From Actinomycetota bacterium (GTDB lineage: Bacteria > Actinomycetota > Acidimicrobiia > Spongiisociales > ZC4RG35): 8,232 nt of DNA. Under the pieces are notes generated by a model, which saw nothing but the letters and a program-made list of their open reading frames with translations, did no database searches and had not been told where the DNA came from. The DNA lies in contig QGUS01000062.1 in NCBI GenBank assembly GCA_003242515.1, forward strand, positions 1-8,232, written 5' to 3'. Positions 1 through 6,546 of this stretch are shown here, one piece after another. The position numbers and the translations under genes are program-made. Numbering within the stretch: the first letter of the stretch is position 1; every line of letters begins with the position of its first letter.

Positions 1-121
1 GGGCGTCACGCCCTGCCCCGAGGCCCTCGCGCCCTGGTTCATCTGCGCGTCCCACACCGAGGCGGTGGTGGCCGCGGCGCGCGAGGCGTTCGCCGAGGCG
101 CTGGTGGAGGCGCTGGATTGA
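1..121 (+). CDS. Class III PLP aminotransferase, C-terminal end (partial)
   Basis: Only the last 39 codons are inside the window (frame beginning at base 2, TGA at 119-121). The visible tail, with the segments PEALAPWFICASHTEA and then an alanine-rich helix, resembles the C-terminus of glutamate-1-semialdehyde aminomutase and related class III aminotransferases, where a segment of the type 'F-E-A-x-F...AHTEEDI' precedes the final helix. The catalytic lysine and PLP site lie outside the window, so substrate and reaction cannot be judged. The stop codon overlaps the TTG start of dapB, and the last codons carry that gene's Shine-Dalgarno sequence, so the two are probably cotranscribed and translationally coupled. 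The family call rests on a short stretch. Confidence 0.5.
   Translation, partial: GVTPCPEALAPWFICASHTEAVVAAAREAFAEALVEALD
106..110 (+). promoter_or_regulatory. Shine-Dalgarno site that fixes the TTG start of dapB
   Basis: GGAGG lies 7 bases before the TTG at 118, inside the end of the upstream aminotransferase gene. This good spacing supports TTG 118 as the true start even though it is a rare start codon. Confidence 0.65.
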
Positions 122-864
122 TCCGGGTAGCCGTCTCGGGGGCGGGCGGGAAGCTCGCCACCCCGATCATCGAGGCGGTCACCGCCGCAGACGACCTCGA
201 GCTGGTGGGTCTCTACAACCCGAACCGGGCCGGCCAGGCCATGGCCGGCCTGGTCGTCTCGGGTTCGCGCGATGAGATCTCCGCCGACGTCGTGGTGGAG
301 ACCGCTCATCCCGACGTCGTGTTCGAGAACCTGGAGGCCTGGCGCGACGCCGGCGCCGCCGCGGTCGTCGGGACCTCCGGGTTCACACCGGAGCGCCTGG
401 AACGCCTGCGCGACCTCTGGGGCACCGGCACGCCGTGTCTCGTCGTGCCCAACTTCGCCATCGGCGCCGTGCTGATGATGCGGTGGGCCGCCGAGGCCGC
501 CCGCTACTTCGAGGCCGTGGAAGTGATCGAGAGACACCACTCCACCAAGCCGGACGCCCCTTCGGGGACCGCCCTGGCCACCGCCATGGGCATCTCGAAG
601 GGCGGAGGCACGTCGTCCGAGCACGGGTCCGAGCTGGTGGAGGGTGCCCGCGGCGCCCTCGTGGAGGGGGTCCGGGTGCACGCCGTCCGGCTGCCCGGTC
701 TCATCTCCCACCAGGAGGTGGCGATGTCCAACGCCGGGGAGCTCTTCTCCATCACCCACATGTCGACGAGCTACGAGTCCTTCGCCTCCGGTGCGGTCCT
801 GGCGGTCCGCAAGGTCCGCGACCTCCCCGGCGGCGTCCACGTCGGGCTCGACGCGGTGCTCTGA
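118..864 (+). CDS. dapB: 4-hydroxy-tetrahydrodipicolinate reductase (DapB)
   Basis: DapB reduces 4-hydroxy-tetrahydrodipicolinate to tetrahydrodipicolinate with NAD(P)H in the cytoplasmic lysine/meso-diaminopimelate pathway. The 248-residue protein is complete and close to the usual 245-270. Visible are an N-terminal Rossmann glycine motif (SGAGGKLA, residues 7-14), GTSGF (85-89), NFAIGAVLMM (112-121), the catalytic and substrate-binding block ERHHSTKPDAPSGTA (138-152) with the paired histidines H140-H141 and K144, and the C-terminal block with HAVRLPG, ITH and FASGAV (about 188-227). The third glycine of the usual GxxGxMG loop is alanine here, and the segment after strand 2 reads YNPNR rather than an acidic residue. 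The start is TTG, overlapping the preceding stop as TTGA, with GGAGG 7 bases upstream. The gene ends one base from the convergent DUF2237 gene. The family assignment is firm; the cofactor preference is open. Confidence 0.93.
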   Translation: MIRVAVSGAGGKLATPIIEAVTAADDLELVGLYNPNRAGQAMAGLVVSGSRDEISADVVVETAHPDVVFENLEAWRDAGAAAVVGTSGFTPERLERLRDLWGTGTPCLVVPNFAIGAVLMMRWAAEAARYFEAVEVIERHHSTKPDAPSGTALATAMGISKGGGTSSEHGSELVEGARGALVEGVRVHAVRLPGLISHQEVAMSNAGELFSITHMSTSYESFASGAVLAVRKVRDLPGGVHVGLDAVL

Positions 865-865
865 C

Positions 866-1255
866 CTAGAGCAGGCCCTCGGGCGTGTCGGGCACGTCGA
901 CCGCGTGCTCCCGCAGCGCCTCGATGGGGACGATGTCCAGCACTCCCTCGTGGGTGGATGCCAGGACGACCGGTGCTGCGACACCGTCGCGGTAGGCGCG
1001 CAGCCAGTTGTAGGCGGTGACGCACCACCGGTCGCCCGGCTGGAGGCCCGGGAAGGCGTATTCGGGTGCCGGGGTGGTCAGGTCGTTCCCGATCGACCTC
1101 TGGTGCTCCAGGAACTCGCGGGTCATCACCGCGCAGATGGTGTGGCTGCCCAGGTCGTCCGGGCCGGTGCGGCAGGTCCCGTCGCGGAACCACCCCGTGA
1201 GCGGGTCGAACCCGCAGGGCTCGAGCACGCCCCCGAGGACGTTTCGCTCCGCCAT
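866..1255 (-). CDS. DUF2237 family protein, function unknown
   Basis: This 129-residue protein matches the DUF2237 family, small proteins of unknown function found in many bacteria and some fungi. Family blocks recognised are NVLGGVLEPC (5-14), DPLTGWFRDGTC (17-28), GPDDLGSHTICAVMT (31-45), GNDLTTPAPEYAFPGL (56-71), GDRWC (74-78) and APVVLASTHE (94-103). The conserved C14, C28, H38, C41, C78 and H102 could form a metal or redox site, but that is inference from residue type only. No signal peptide or membrane segment is seen, so it is probably cytoplasmic. Its ATG shares one base with the TGA of uppP (TGATG), which implies translational coupling at the end of a minus-strand operon running from the zinc-ribbon gene. 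Its stop is one base from that of dapB on the other strand. Confidence 0.88.
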   Translation of the reverse strand: MAERNVLGGVLEPCGFDPLTGWFRDGTCRTGPDDLGSHTICAVMTREFLEHQRSIGNDLTTPAPEYAFPGLQPGDRWCVTAYNWLRAYRDGVAAPVVLASTHEGVLDIVPIEALREHAVDVPDTPEGLL

Positions 1256-2028
1256 CAGAACATCACCACCACCAGGGCGCCGACCGCGAAGGCGTACACG
1301 GCGAACGGGACGAGCCCGGCCCTGCGGATCACGGCGAGCATGAGCGAGATCGCCAGGTAACCGGACACGGCGGCGGTCACGAACCCGAGAAGCAGGGGGG
1401 CGTCGAGCCGGCCAGCGCTCAGGAGGTCGGGGACCTGGAGCAGGCCGGCGCCGACGATGGCGGGGATGCCGAGGAGGAAGGAGAAGCGGGCGGCCTCCGA
1501 CGGCTCGAAGCCCCGGATGCTCCCGGCCGTGATCGTGGAGCCGGACCGGGAGATGCCGGGGACCAGGGCGAGGGCCTGGGCGAGGCCGACCCAGACGGCG
1601 TCGGGAATGCGGCCCTCCTCGAGGCGGCGGGTGCCCATTGCGAACCGCTGCCCTACCAGGAGGATCACCCCGGTGACGACCAGCGCCCAGCCCACGTTGG
1701 ACACGACGGACTGGAACCGGTCGAGGGAGTCCTCGAGCAGCAAACCGGCCACGGCCGGGATGGTCCCGACGACCAGGAGTGTGAGCACCCTGCGTCCCCC
1801 GGCGTCGGAGCGGAAGCGGAGCATCCTCGCCACGTCCTTGCGGAAATAGACGAGAACGGCGAGGAGGGTGCCGAGGTGGAGCACGGCCGAGACCTCCAGG
1901 TCGGGCAGCCCGACCTCGACGCCGAGGCGCGACAGGATGGCCGGGATGATGACGAGGTGGCCCGACGAGGACACGGGCAGGAACTCGGTGAGGCCCTGAA
2001 CCAGGCCCCAGACCAGTGCGCTGATCAC
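1255..2028 (-). CDS. uppP: Undecaprenyl-diphosphatase (UppP/BacA)
   Basis: This integral membrane enzyme dephosphorylates undecaprenyl diphosphate to recycle the lipid carrier of peptidoglycan and other envelope polymers; extra copies give bacitracin resistance. The GTG start at 2028 gives 257 residues, close to the family's usual 260-280. It begins directly with the conserved first helix: QGLTE (Q11, E15) and PVSSSGH (18-24). The second signature PGISRSGST is at 157-165, with the conserved arginine R161, and about seven to eight hydrophobic segments follow one another. The open frame extends further to an ATG at 2145, but those 39 residues are proline/arginine-rich, unlike any UppP N-terminus, and overlap the preceding gene, so GTG 2028 is preferred. 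No clear Shine-Dalgarno site precedes it. The upstream gene stops 16 bases before, so coupling to that gene is likely. Confidence 0.93.
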   Translation of the reverse strand: MISALVWGLVQGLTEFLPVSSSGHLVIIPAILSRLGVEVGLPDLEVSAVLHLGTLLAVLVYFRKDVARMLRFRSDAGGRRVLTLLVVGTIPAVAGLLLEDSLDRFQSVVSNVGWALVVTGVILLVGQRFAMGTRRLEEGRIPDAVWVGLAQALALVPGISRSGSTITAGSIRGFEPSEAARFSFLLGIPAIVGAGLLQVPDLLSAGRLDAPLLLGFVTAAVSGYLAISLMLAVIRRAGLVPFAVYAFAVGALVVVMF

Positions 2029-2044
2029 GTTCGCACGGTAGTGG

Positions 2045-2422
2045 TCATCCCGTGGCGAGGAGGACCACGACCCCTCCGGAGGCGGCCGCCGCGGCGACCG
2101 CGGGTGCATGTTCCGAAGGCACCGCCACCAGGCCCCGCGACGCACCGAACGGGTCGTCCCCCGGGGGCGCCGCCACCACGCCCTCCACGGCGAGGCCGGT
2201 CTCCACCACCACGACCAGGACCCGCTCGCCGGGCTCGGGGCCTCCGGTCAGCTCGACCGGGAACGCCCACCAGCCTGCCGGAAGCGACGGTGACTCGGCG
2301 ACGACCTCCTCGGGTGCGCCCACCGGCGCCGGCGCGGGCCGGAGCTCGATCCAGAAGGCCAGGCAGACGAGCGCGCCGGCCGCGAGCCAGCGTCCCCACG
2401 GCGGTCTGTCGAGCCAAAGCAT
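2045..2422 (-). CDS. Short membrane-anchored protein resembling the SAF/CpaB (RcpC) C-terminal region
   Basis: The 125-residue product has a probable N-terminal membrane anchor (about residues 11-27, WLAAGALVCLAFWIEL). A proline/alanine linker follows, then a stretch LPAGWWAFPVEL...EPGERVLVVVVE (48-74) and a tail AVPSEHAPAVAAAAASGGV (100-118). The pattern 'PG-D/E-R-V-x-V' followed by 'VP-x-x-x-A-x-x-x-A-A-A-A-x-G-x-V' recalls SAF-domain/CpaB-like proteins that sit next to fmdB genes in Streptomyces, as I remember them. The N-terminal SAF fold itself is not visible and the protein is much shorter than those relatives, so it may be reduced. C20 is not in a good lipobox. It lies between the zinc-ribbon gene (66 bases away) and uppP (16 bases) on the same strand. 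That it is a gene is likely; its function is unknown. Confidence 0.6.
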   Translation of the reverse strand: MLWLDRPPWGRWLAAGALVCLAFWIELRPAPAPVGAPEEVVAESPSLPAGWWAFPVELTGGPEPGERVLVVVVETGLAVEGVVAAPPGDDPFGASRGLVAVPSEHAPAVAAAAASGGVVVLLATG

Positions 2423-2488
2423 GCCGCGACCGTACGCCGGGGGCGCGACGCGGGGAAGGGGGTCAGGTGCGTCGTCCGTCGGGGTGGG

Positions 2489-2737
2489 TCAGTCGGCGGC
2501 GGCGGCCGACGACTCCGACTTGGAAGAGGAGCCGTTCGAGGACGAGCTCCTCGTCGAGCTTCCACGACCGTCGGTGGCGTAGAACCCGGATCCCTTGAAG
2601 ACGATCCCGCGGGCGTAGAGCACCTTCACCAACTCACCACCGCAGTCCGCGTGCTTCTTCAGCGGCTTGTCGGAGAACTTCTGGAAGACCTCCAGTCGTT
2701 CGCCGCATTTCTTGCAGGTGTATTCGTAGGTCGGCAT
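2489..2737 (-). CDS. FmdB-family zinc ribbon protein, Ruc-like with Ser-rich tail
   Basis: This 82-residue protein begins MPTYEYTCKKCG, the hallmark of the FmdB/CxxC zinc-ribbon family, and has the family block GIVFKGSGFYATD (44-56). Zinc ligands would be C8, C11, H29 and C32. The usual second CxxC is HxxC here (HADCGG), so one cysteine is replaced by histidine. Residues 57-82 are a low-complexity Ser/Gly/Ala tail that should be disordered. In M. tuberculosis the relative Rv0991c (Ruc), also a zinc ribbon with a disordered Ser-rich tail, was reported as a redox-regulated chaperone, and it lies close to galU and moeA as this gene does. Equivalence is inferred from architecture and neighbourhood. 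The gene leads the minus-strand cluster and is divergent from plsY. No Shine-Dalgarno site is obvious; TAATGT at 2761-2756 (minus) is a weak -10 candidate. Confidence 0.9.
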   Translation of the reverse strand: MPTYEYTCKKCGERLEVFQKFSDKPLKKHADCGGELVKVLYARGIVFKGSGFYATDGRGSSTRSSSSNGSSSKSESSAAAAD

Positions 2738-2793
2738 GGGTCGTAGAGAGACGAAACATTAGAACCGCGGACGGGCCTCTTCCATTCCACCCG

Positions 2794-2799
2794 TATCAT
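2794..2799 (+). promoter_or_regulatory. Candidate -10 box giving a leaderless plsY transcript
   Basis: TATCAT fits the actinobacterial -10 pattern TAnnnT. It ends 7 bases before the GTG start of plsY, so transcription would begin at or next to the start codon. No Shine-Dalgarno sequence lies between them and no convincing -35 box is seen. This is read from sequence only. Confidence 0.5.
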
Positions 2800-2806
2800 C
2801 GGGCTC

Positions 2807-3414
2807 GTGAAGCTGCTTCTCGCGGTCGTCGCCTCCTACGTGATCGGGAGCATCGACTTCGCCGTCATCGTCGCCCAGATGAAGGGCGTGGACATCCACA
2901 GCGTGGGCTCGGGGAACCCGGGGACGTCGAACGTGCTGCGGACCCTGGGCAAGGGCCCGGCCGCGGCCGTGCTGATCGGCGACGCCATCAAGGGCGTGAT
3001 CGGCGCCTACCTCGGCGTGCTGGCGAGCCAGAACCCCGCGGCGGTGGGCGGTCTGGTGGTCACGGACCATTGGGCGTATCTGGCCGGCCTGTTCGCGGTG
3101 GTCGGCCACTGCTATCCGATCTTCCACAAGTTCCGGGGCGGCCGCGGCGTCGCCACCTCCCTCGGCGTGCTCCTCTACACGATCCCCCTGATCGGCCTCG
3201 GTGCGCTCGCTCTCTGGCTGATCATCGTCAAGCTCACCAAGGTGGCCGCCGTCGCCTCGCTGATCACCGTGGCCGTGACCCTGCCCGTCGCCTGGGCGGT
3301 CGGGGTCCGGGGGCTAGCCTTCCTGTGGGTGTGCCTGATGGTGGCGCTGATCGTGTTCCGCCACCGGGAGAACGTCGCCCGTCTGATCAAGGGTTCCGAG
3401 CAGAAGGTGCCGAC

Positions 3415-3418
<4 letters not shown>
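2807..3418 (+). CDS. plsY: Acyl-phosphate:glycerol-3-phosphate acyltransferase (PlsY)
   Basis: PlsY moves an acyl group from acyl-phosphate (made by PlsX) to the sn-1 position of glycerol-3-phosphate, the first committed step of phospholipid synthesis, in the cytoplasmic membrane. The 203-residue protein has the usual length and multiple hydrophobic segments. Its three family motifs are SGNPGTSN (35-42, usually SGNIGATN), GHCYPIFHKFRGGRGVAT (100-117) and HRENVARLIKGSEQK (186-200). GDAIKG (58-63) is also present. The first helix reads GSIDF where most relatives have GSIPF. The start is GTG at 2807; the candidate -10 directly upstream suggests a leaderless message. The stop overlaps the next ATG as ATGA, so it appears to be the first gene of the plsY-galU-moeA-moaC run. 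Identity is firm. Confidence 0.93.
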
Positions 3419-4201
<783 letters not shown>

Positions 4202-4212
<11 letters not shown>

Positions 4213-5437
4213 CCTGCGCCCCATCACAGCGGTCCGCAGCAAGATCCTCTCCGTCCTTCCCTCGCTCGAGTCCGAGACCGTGGGACTGGGCGACCTCGCG
4301 GGCCGGGTGCTCACCCGCCCCGTCGTGGCCCCGGAGGACGTGCCCGGCTGGGACAACTCCGGCATGGACGGCTTTGCGGTCCGGGCCGGGGACGTGGCGG
4401 CCGAGGGCGCCGTCCTGACCGTGCTGGGCGACATCCCGGCCGGCGGCGTGGCGTCCGGGCCGGTCGGGCCGGGCGAGGCCTACAAGATCATGACCGGGGC
4501 CCCGATGCCCGAGGGTGCCGACACTGTCGTCCGAGTCGAGGACACCACGGAGTCCGACGGCAAGGTCACCGTCCACAAGGCATACGAACGCGGCACCTAT
4601 GTCCGGACCCGTGGCGGCGACGTGAAGGCGGGGGATGAGGTCATCCCCGCCGGTGTCCGTCTCGGGCCCGCCCATGTCGGGGTCATGGCGTCCCTCGGGA
4701 TCACCGGGGCGGTCGTCTCCCGGCGTCCGAGGGTCGCCGTCCTCTCCACGGGAGACGAGCTGCGTCCGGCGGCGACTCCGGAGCTGGAGCCGGGCGCCAT
4801 CCGCGACTCCAACCGGCCCATGCTCGTCGCTCTCGTGGAGACAGCCGGCGGGATCGTGGTGGACATGGGGTGGATCCCCGACGACCCGGACCGCCTGCGG
4901 GCCGTCATCGGACGTGCCGTGGCCGAGGCCGACGTGATCATCAGCAGCGGCGGCGTCTCCATGGGCGACTACGACGTGGTCAAGGCCGTCCTCGGGGGAG
5001 AGCTCGGGGTGGAGTTCCTCTCGCTGGCGATGAACCCCGGCAAGCCCCTCGGGTTCGGGTTGGTCGGTGGCCGGCCGTTCTTCGGGCTCCCCGGCAACCC
5101 AGTGTCGGTCCTCGTCTCCTTCGAGCAGTTCGCCCGTCCCGCCCTCCTCGCCATGCAGGGCGCCACCCGGATCCTCCGGCCCAGGGTGCACGGCCGAGCC
5201 GGTGCCCGCTTCACGAGCGACCCGGCCAAGGAGGCCTTCCTCCGGGCACGGATCACCGACCACGCCACCCTCGAGGTGGTCCCCACCGGAGGGCAGGGAT
5301 CGAACATGCTGTCGGGTGTGGCGGCCGCGGACTGCTTCGTGGTCCTCCCCGTGGGCGTCGATGTCGTCGAACCTGGCGATAGCGTGATCCTGGAGCTCTT
5401 CGGCGCCCCCGAGAACAGGAGTGCAGACGATGAGTGA
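4202..5437 (+). CDS. moeA: Molybdopterin molybdenumtransferase MoeA / gephyrin-like protein Glp
   Basis: This 411-residue protein of normal MoeA length has the family motifs in order: NSGMDGFAV (52-60), KIMTGAPMPEGAD (95-107), VLSTGDEL (180-187), SGGVSMGDYD (249-258), NPGKPLGFG (278-286) and GLPGNPVSV (295-303), ending in the MoeA domain IV. MoeA inserts molybdate into adenylylated molybdopterin. In actinobacteria a MoeA homologue next to galU, Glp, was reported in Corynebacterium to bind the FtsZ C-terminus and a membrane receptor GlpR at the division site. This gene sits in that neighbourhood with a GlpR-like gene just downstream, but moaC lies directly after it, so either or both roles are possible. 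The start ATG at 4202 overlaps galU by 11 bases and has no clear Shine-Dalgarno site; GTG 4187 in frame is an alternative. It overlaps moaC by 8 bases. Confidence 0.93.
5417..5421 (+). promoter_or_regulatory. Shine-Dalgarno site that fixes the moaC start
   Basis: AGGAG ends 8 bases before ATG 5430, inside the end of moeA. An in-frame GTG at 5421 overlaps this site and so is not the likely start. Confidence 0.7.
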
Positions 5438-5921
5438 GCTGACCCATCTCGACGAGAAGGGGGCCGCCCGCATGGTGGACGTCGGCGGGAAGCCGGTGAC
5501 CAAGCGGACCGCGGTCGCCGAGGGGCGTGTCGTCATGACCCCGGAGCTGATCGAGAAGGTCTTCTCGGGCGAGATACCGAAGGGCGACGTCGTGGCGGTG
5601 GCCCGGATCGCCGGGATTCAGGCGGCCAAGAGGACTGCCGATCTAATACCGTTGTGTCATCCGATCCCGATCGACTCGGTCGCGGTCGATCTCGTCCCGG
5701 ATGGGCATGCCGTGCGGATAACCGCTACGGTGACGACGACCGGCACCACCGGCGTGGAGATGGAAGCTCTCACGGCGGTCTCGGTGGCTGCCCTGACCGT
5801 CTACGACATGGTCAAGGGCGTCGAACGCGGCGTCACCATCGAGTCCGTGCAGCTCGTCTCCAAGTCCGGCGGCCGGTCGGGAGACTGGCAGAGGGTCGTT
5901 GGAGGAGCGGGAGAACCCTGA
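5430..5921 (+). CDS. moaC: Cyclic pyranopterin monophosphate synthase MoaC
   Basis: MoaC converts 3',8-cyclo-7,8-dihydro-GTP, the product of MoaA, to cyclic pyranopterin monophosphate, the first stable intermediate of molybdenum cofactor synthesis. The 163-residue protein is full length. It begins MSELTHLDEKG and shows MVDVGGK (15-21), KGDVVAVARIAGIQAAKRT (51-69), LIPLCHPI (72-79), GVEMEALTAVSVAAL (108-122), YDMVKG (125-130) and SKSGGRSGDW (144-153). The residues aligned with the E. coli active site, K51, H77, D126 and K129, are all present, so it should be active. The start is ATG 5430 with AGGAG 8 bases upstream, overlapping moeA by 8 bases (ATGAGTGA). Its coupling with moeA argues that the MoeA homologue here takes part in cofactor synthesis. 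No moaA, moaD or moaE is in view. Confidence 0.96.
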   Translation: MSELTHLDEKGAARMVDVGGKPVTKRTAVAEGRVVMTPELIEKVFSGEIPKGDVVAVARIAGIQAAKRTADLIPLCHPIPIDSVAVDLVPDGHAVRITATVTTTGTTGVEMEALTAVSVAALTVYDMVKGVERGVTIESVQLVSKSGGRSGDWQRVVGGAGEP

Positions 5922-5928
5922 CTACCCT
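5899..5928 (+). promoter_or_regulatory. Weak candidate promoter before the GlpR-like gene
   Basis: TTGGAG (5899-5904), 18 bases, then TACCCT (5923-5928) give a possible sigma-70-type promoter at the very end of moaC. Initiation would be expected about 20 bases before ATG 5956. The match is modest, and read-through from moaC is equally possible. Confidence 0.3.
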
Positions 5929-5955
5929 CGGTTCAGCGAGACGCGAGAGAGTCAC

Positions 5956-6396
5956 ATGCCAACAATCGTCATAGTCGGACTCCTGCTGATCGCAGGCATC
6001 TGGAGCGTCTATCTGCTCCCGGTGGTCTTCGGCGACCGGCGTGGGACCCCGCTCTCTTCCGCAGAGGACTTCGATCGTTGGACCCACTCGATGGCCAACG
6101 TGCAGAAGCAGTCGGTCGCGGAGCTCGCAGCCAGCAAGCGGGAGCTCATCCGGCGTCGTCGCCGCCGCACCCTCGCCACGCTGGTCCTGCTCACGGTCGG
6201 CTCTCTGTTCTTGGCGTGGAAGACGAAGTCGGTGGCGTGGCTGCTCGGCGCGGCCCTGTTCGGCGCCCTCACCGCCGCCTACATGATGCTGCTGGCCCAG
6301 ATGCGGCAGCGTCGGGCCATGCGGCTCAAGATCACCCACGTCGCGGAGCGGCCCAGCGAGTGGGACGAGCCGCAGATCCGGGTCATCGCCAACTGA
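5956..6396 (+). CDS. GlpR-like three-helix membrane protein
   Basis: The 146-residue protein has a hydrophobic N-terminal segment (about 3-25, ending LLPVVFGD). A charged loop follows with SSAEDFDRWTHSM (34-46), then a basic stretch ELIRRRRRR (63-71) and two further hydrophobic helices (about 73-88 and 93-115), with a short polar tail. This layout and the N-terminal pattern 'WSVYLLPVV' followed by a 'S-S-x-x-x-F' segment resemble membrane proteins encoded near moeA/glp in actinobacteria, including GlpR of Corynebacterium, the receptor that recruits the gephyrin-like Glp to the division machinery. The loop between helices 1 and 2 is the expected Glp-binding part. ATG 5956 is chosen because the membrane segment starts there and GAGAG lies just upstream; an in-frame TTG at 5899 would add a polar tail overlapping moaC. 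The relationship is inferred from layout and neighbours. Confidence 0.7.
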   Translation: MPTIVIVGLLLIAGIWSVYLLPVVFGDRRGTPLSSAEDFDRWTHSMANVQKQSVAELAASKRELIRRRRRRTLATLVLLTVGSLFLAWKTKSVAWLLGAALFGALTAAYMMLLAQMRQRRAMRLKITHVAERPSEWDEPQIRVIAN

Positions 6397-6406
6397 TCCT
6401 CGGCGG

Positions 6407-6434
6407 CTGACGAGCGGGCGACCCCGGGTAGAAT
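6407..6434 (+). promoter_or_regulatory. Promoter of the tRNA-Ala gene
   Basis: CTGACG (6407-6412), a 16-base spacer and TAGAAT (6429-6434) form a good -35/-10 pair. Transcription would start about 7 bases before the mature tRNA at 6449, so the tRNA has its own promoter rather than depending on the upstream genes. Confidence 0.55.
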
Positions 6435-6448
6435 CACGCTTCCCGTAT

Positions 6449-6525
6449 GGGGCTGTAGCTCAGCCTGGCAGAGCACCTCGTTCGCAACGAGGGGGTCACG
6501 GGTTCAAATCCCGTCAGCTCCACCA
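6449..6525 (+). tRNA. tRNA-Ala, anticodon CGC
   Basis: A full cloverleaf can be folded by eye. The acceptor GGGGCTG (6449-6455) pairs with CAGCTCC (6515-6521), including a G-U at the third pair, the alanine identity mark. The D arm has GCTC/GAGC. The anticodon stem CCTCG/CGAGG (6476-6480/6488-6492) encloses TTCGCAA with anticodon CGC at 6483-6485. A five-base variable loop is followed by the T stem ACGGG/CCCGT with loop TTCAAAT. A discriminator A (6522) and an encoded CCA (6523-6525) complete it. It reads the alanine codon GCG. The gene follows the GlpR-like gene and faces the convergent OLD-family gene. Confidence 0.96.
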
Positions 6526-6531
6526 CCACCC

Positions 6532-6546
6532 ACGGCCGCAGGCCGT
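6532..6546. terminator. Small hairpin between tRNA-Ala and the convergent OLD gene
   Basis: ACGGCC (6532-6537) and GGCCGT (6541-6546) form a six-pair GC-rich stem with a three-base loop, in the 20-base gap between two convergent genes. There is no T run on either side, so intrinsic termination is uncertain. Confidence 0.3.

Noticed and set aside
2029..2145. N-terminal extension of UppP to an ATG at 2145
   Set aside because: The added 39 residues are Arg/Pro-rich, unlike UppP, and overlap the upstream gene; GTG 2028 gives a normal N-terminus.
2052..2582. Plus-strand open frame (176 codons) across the SAF-like and FmdB genes
   Set aside because: It is Thr/Ser/Pro/Ala-rich with no motif, and opposite the minus-strand zinc-ribbon gene, which is certain.
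5899..5955. TTG start for the GlpR-like protein
   Set aside because: It would add 19 polar residues inside moaC ahead of a natural membrane N-terminus; ATG 5956 is better.
6503..6546. Integration (att) site at the tRNA-Ala 3' end
   Set aside because: No second copy of the tRNA 3' segment and no integrase gene were seen in the downstream 1.7 kb of the window.
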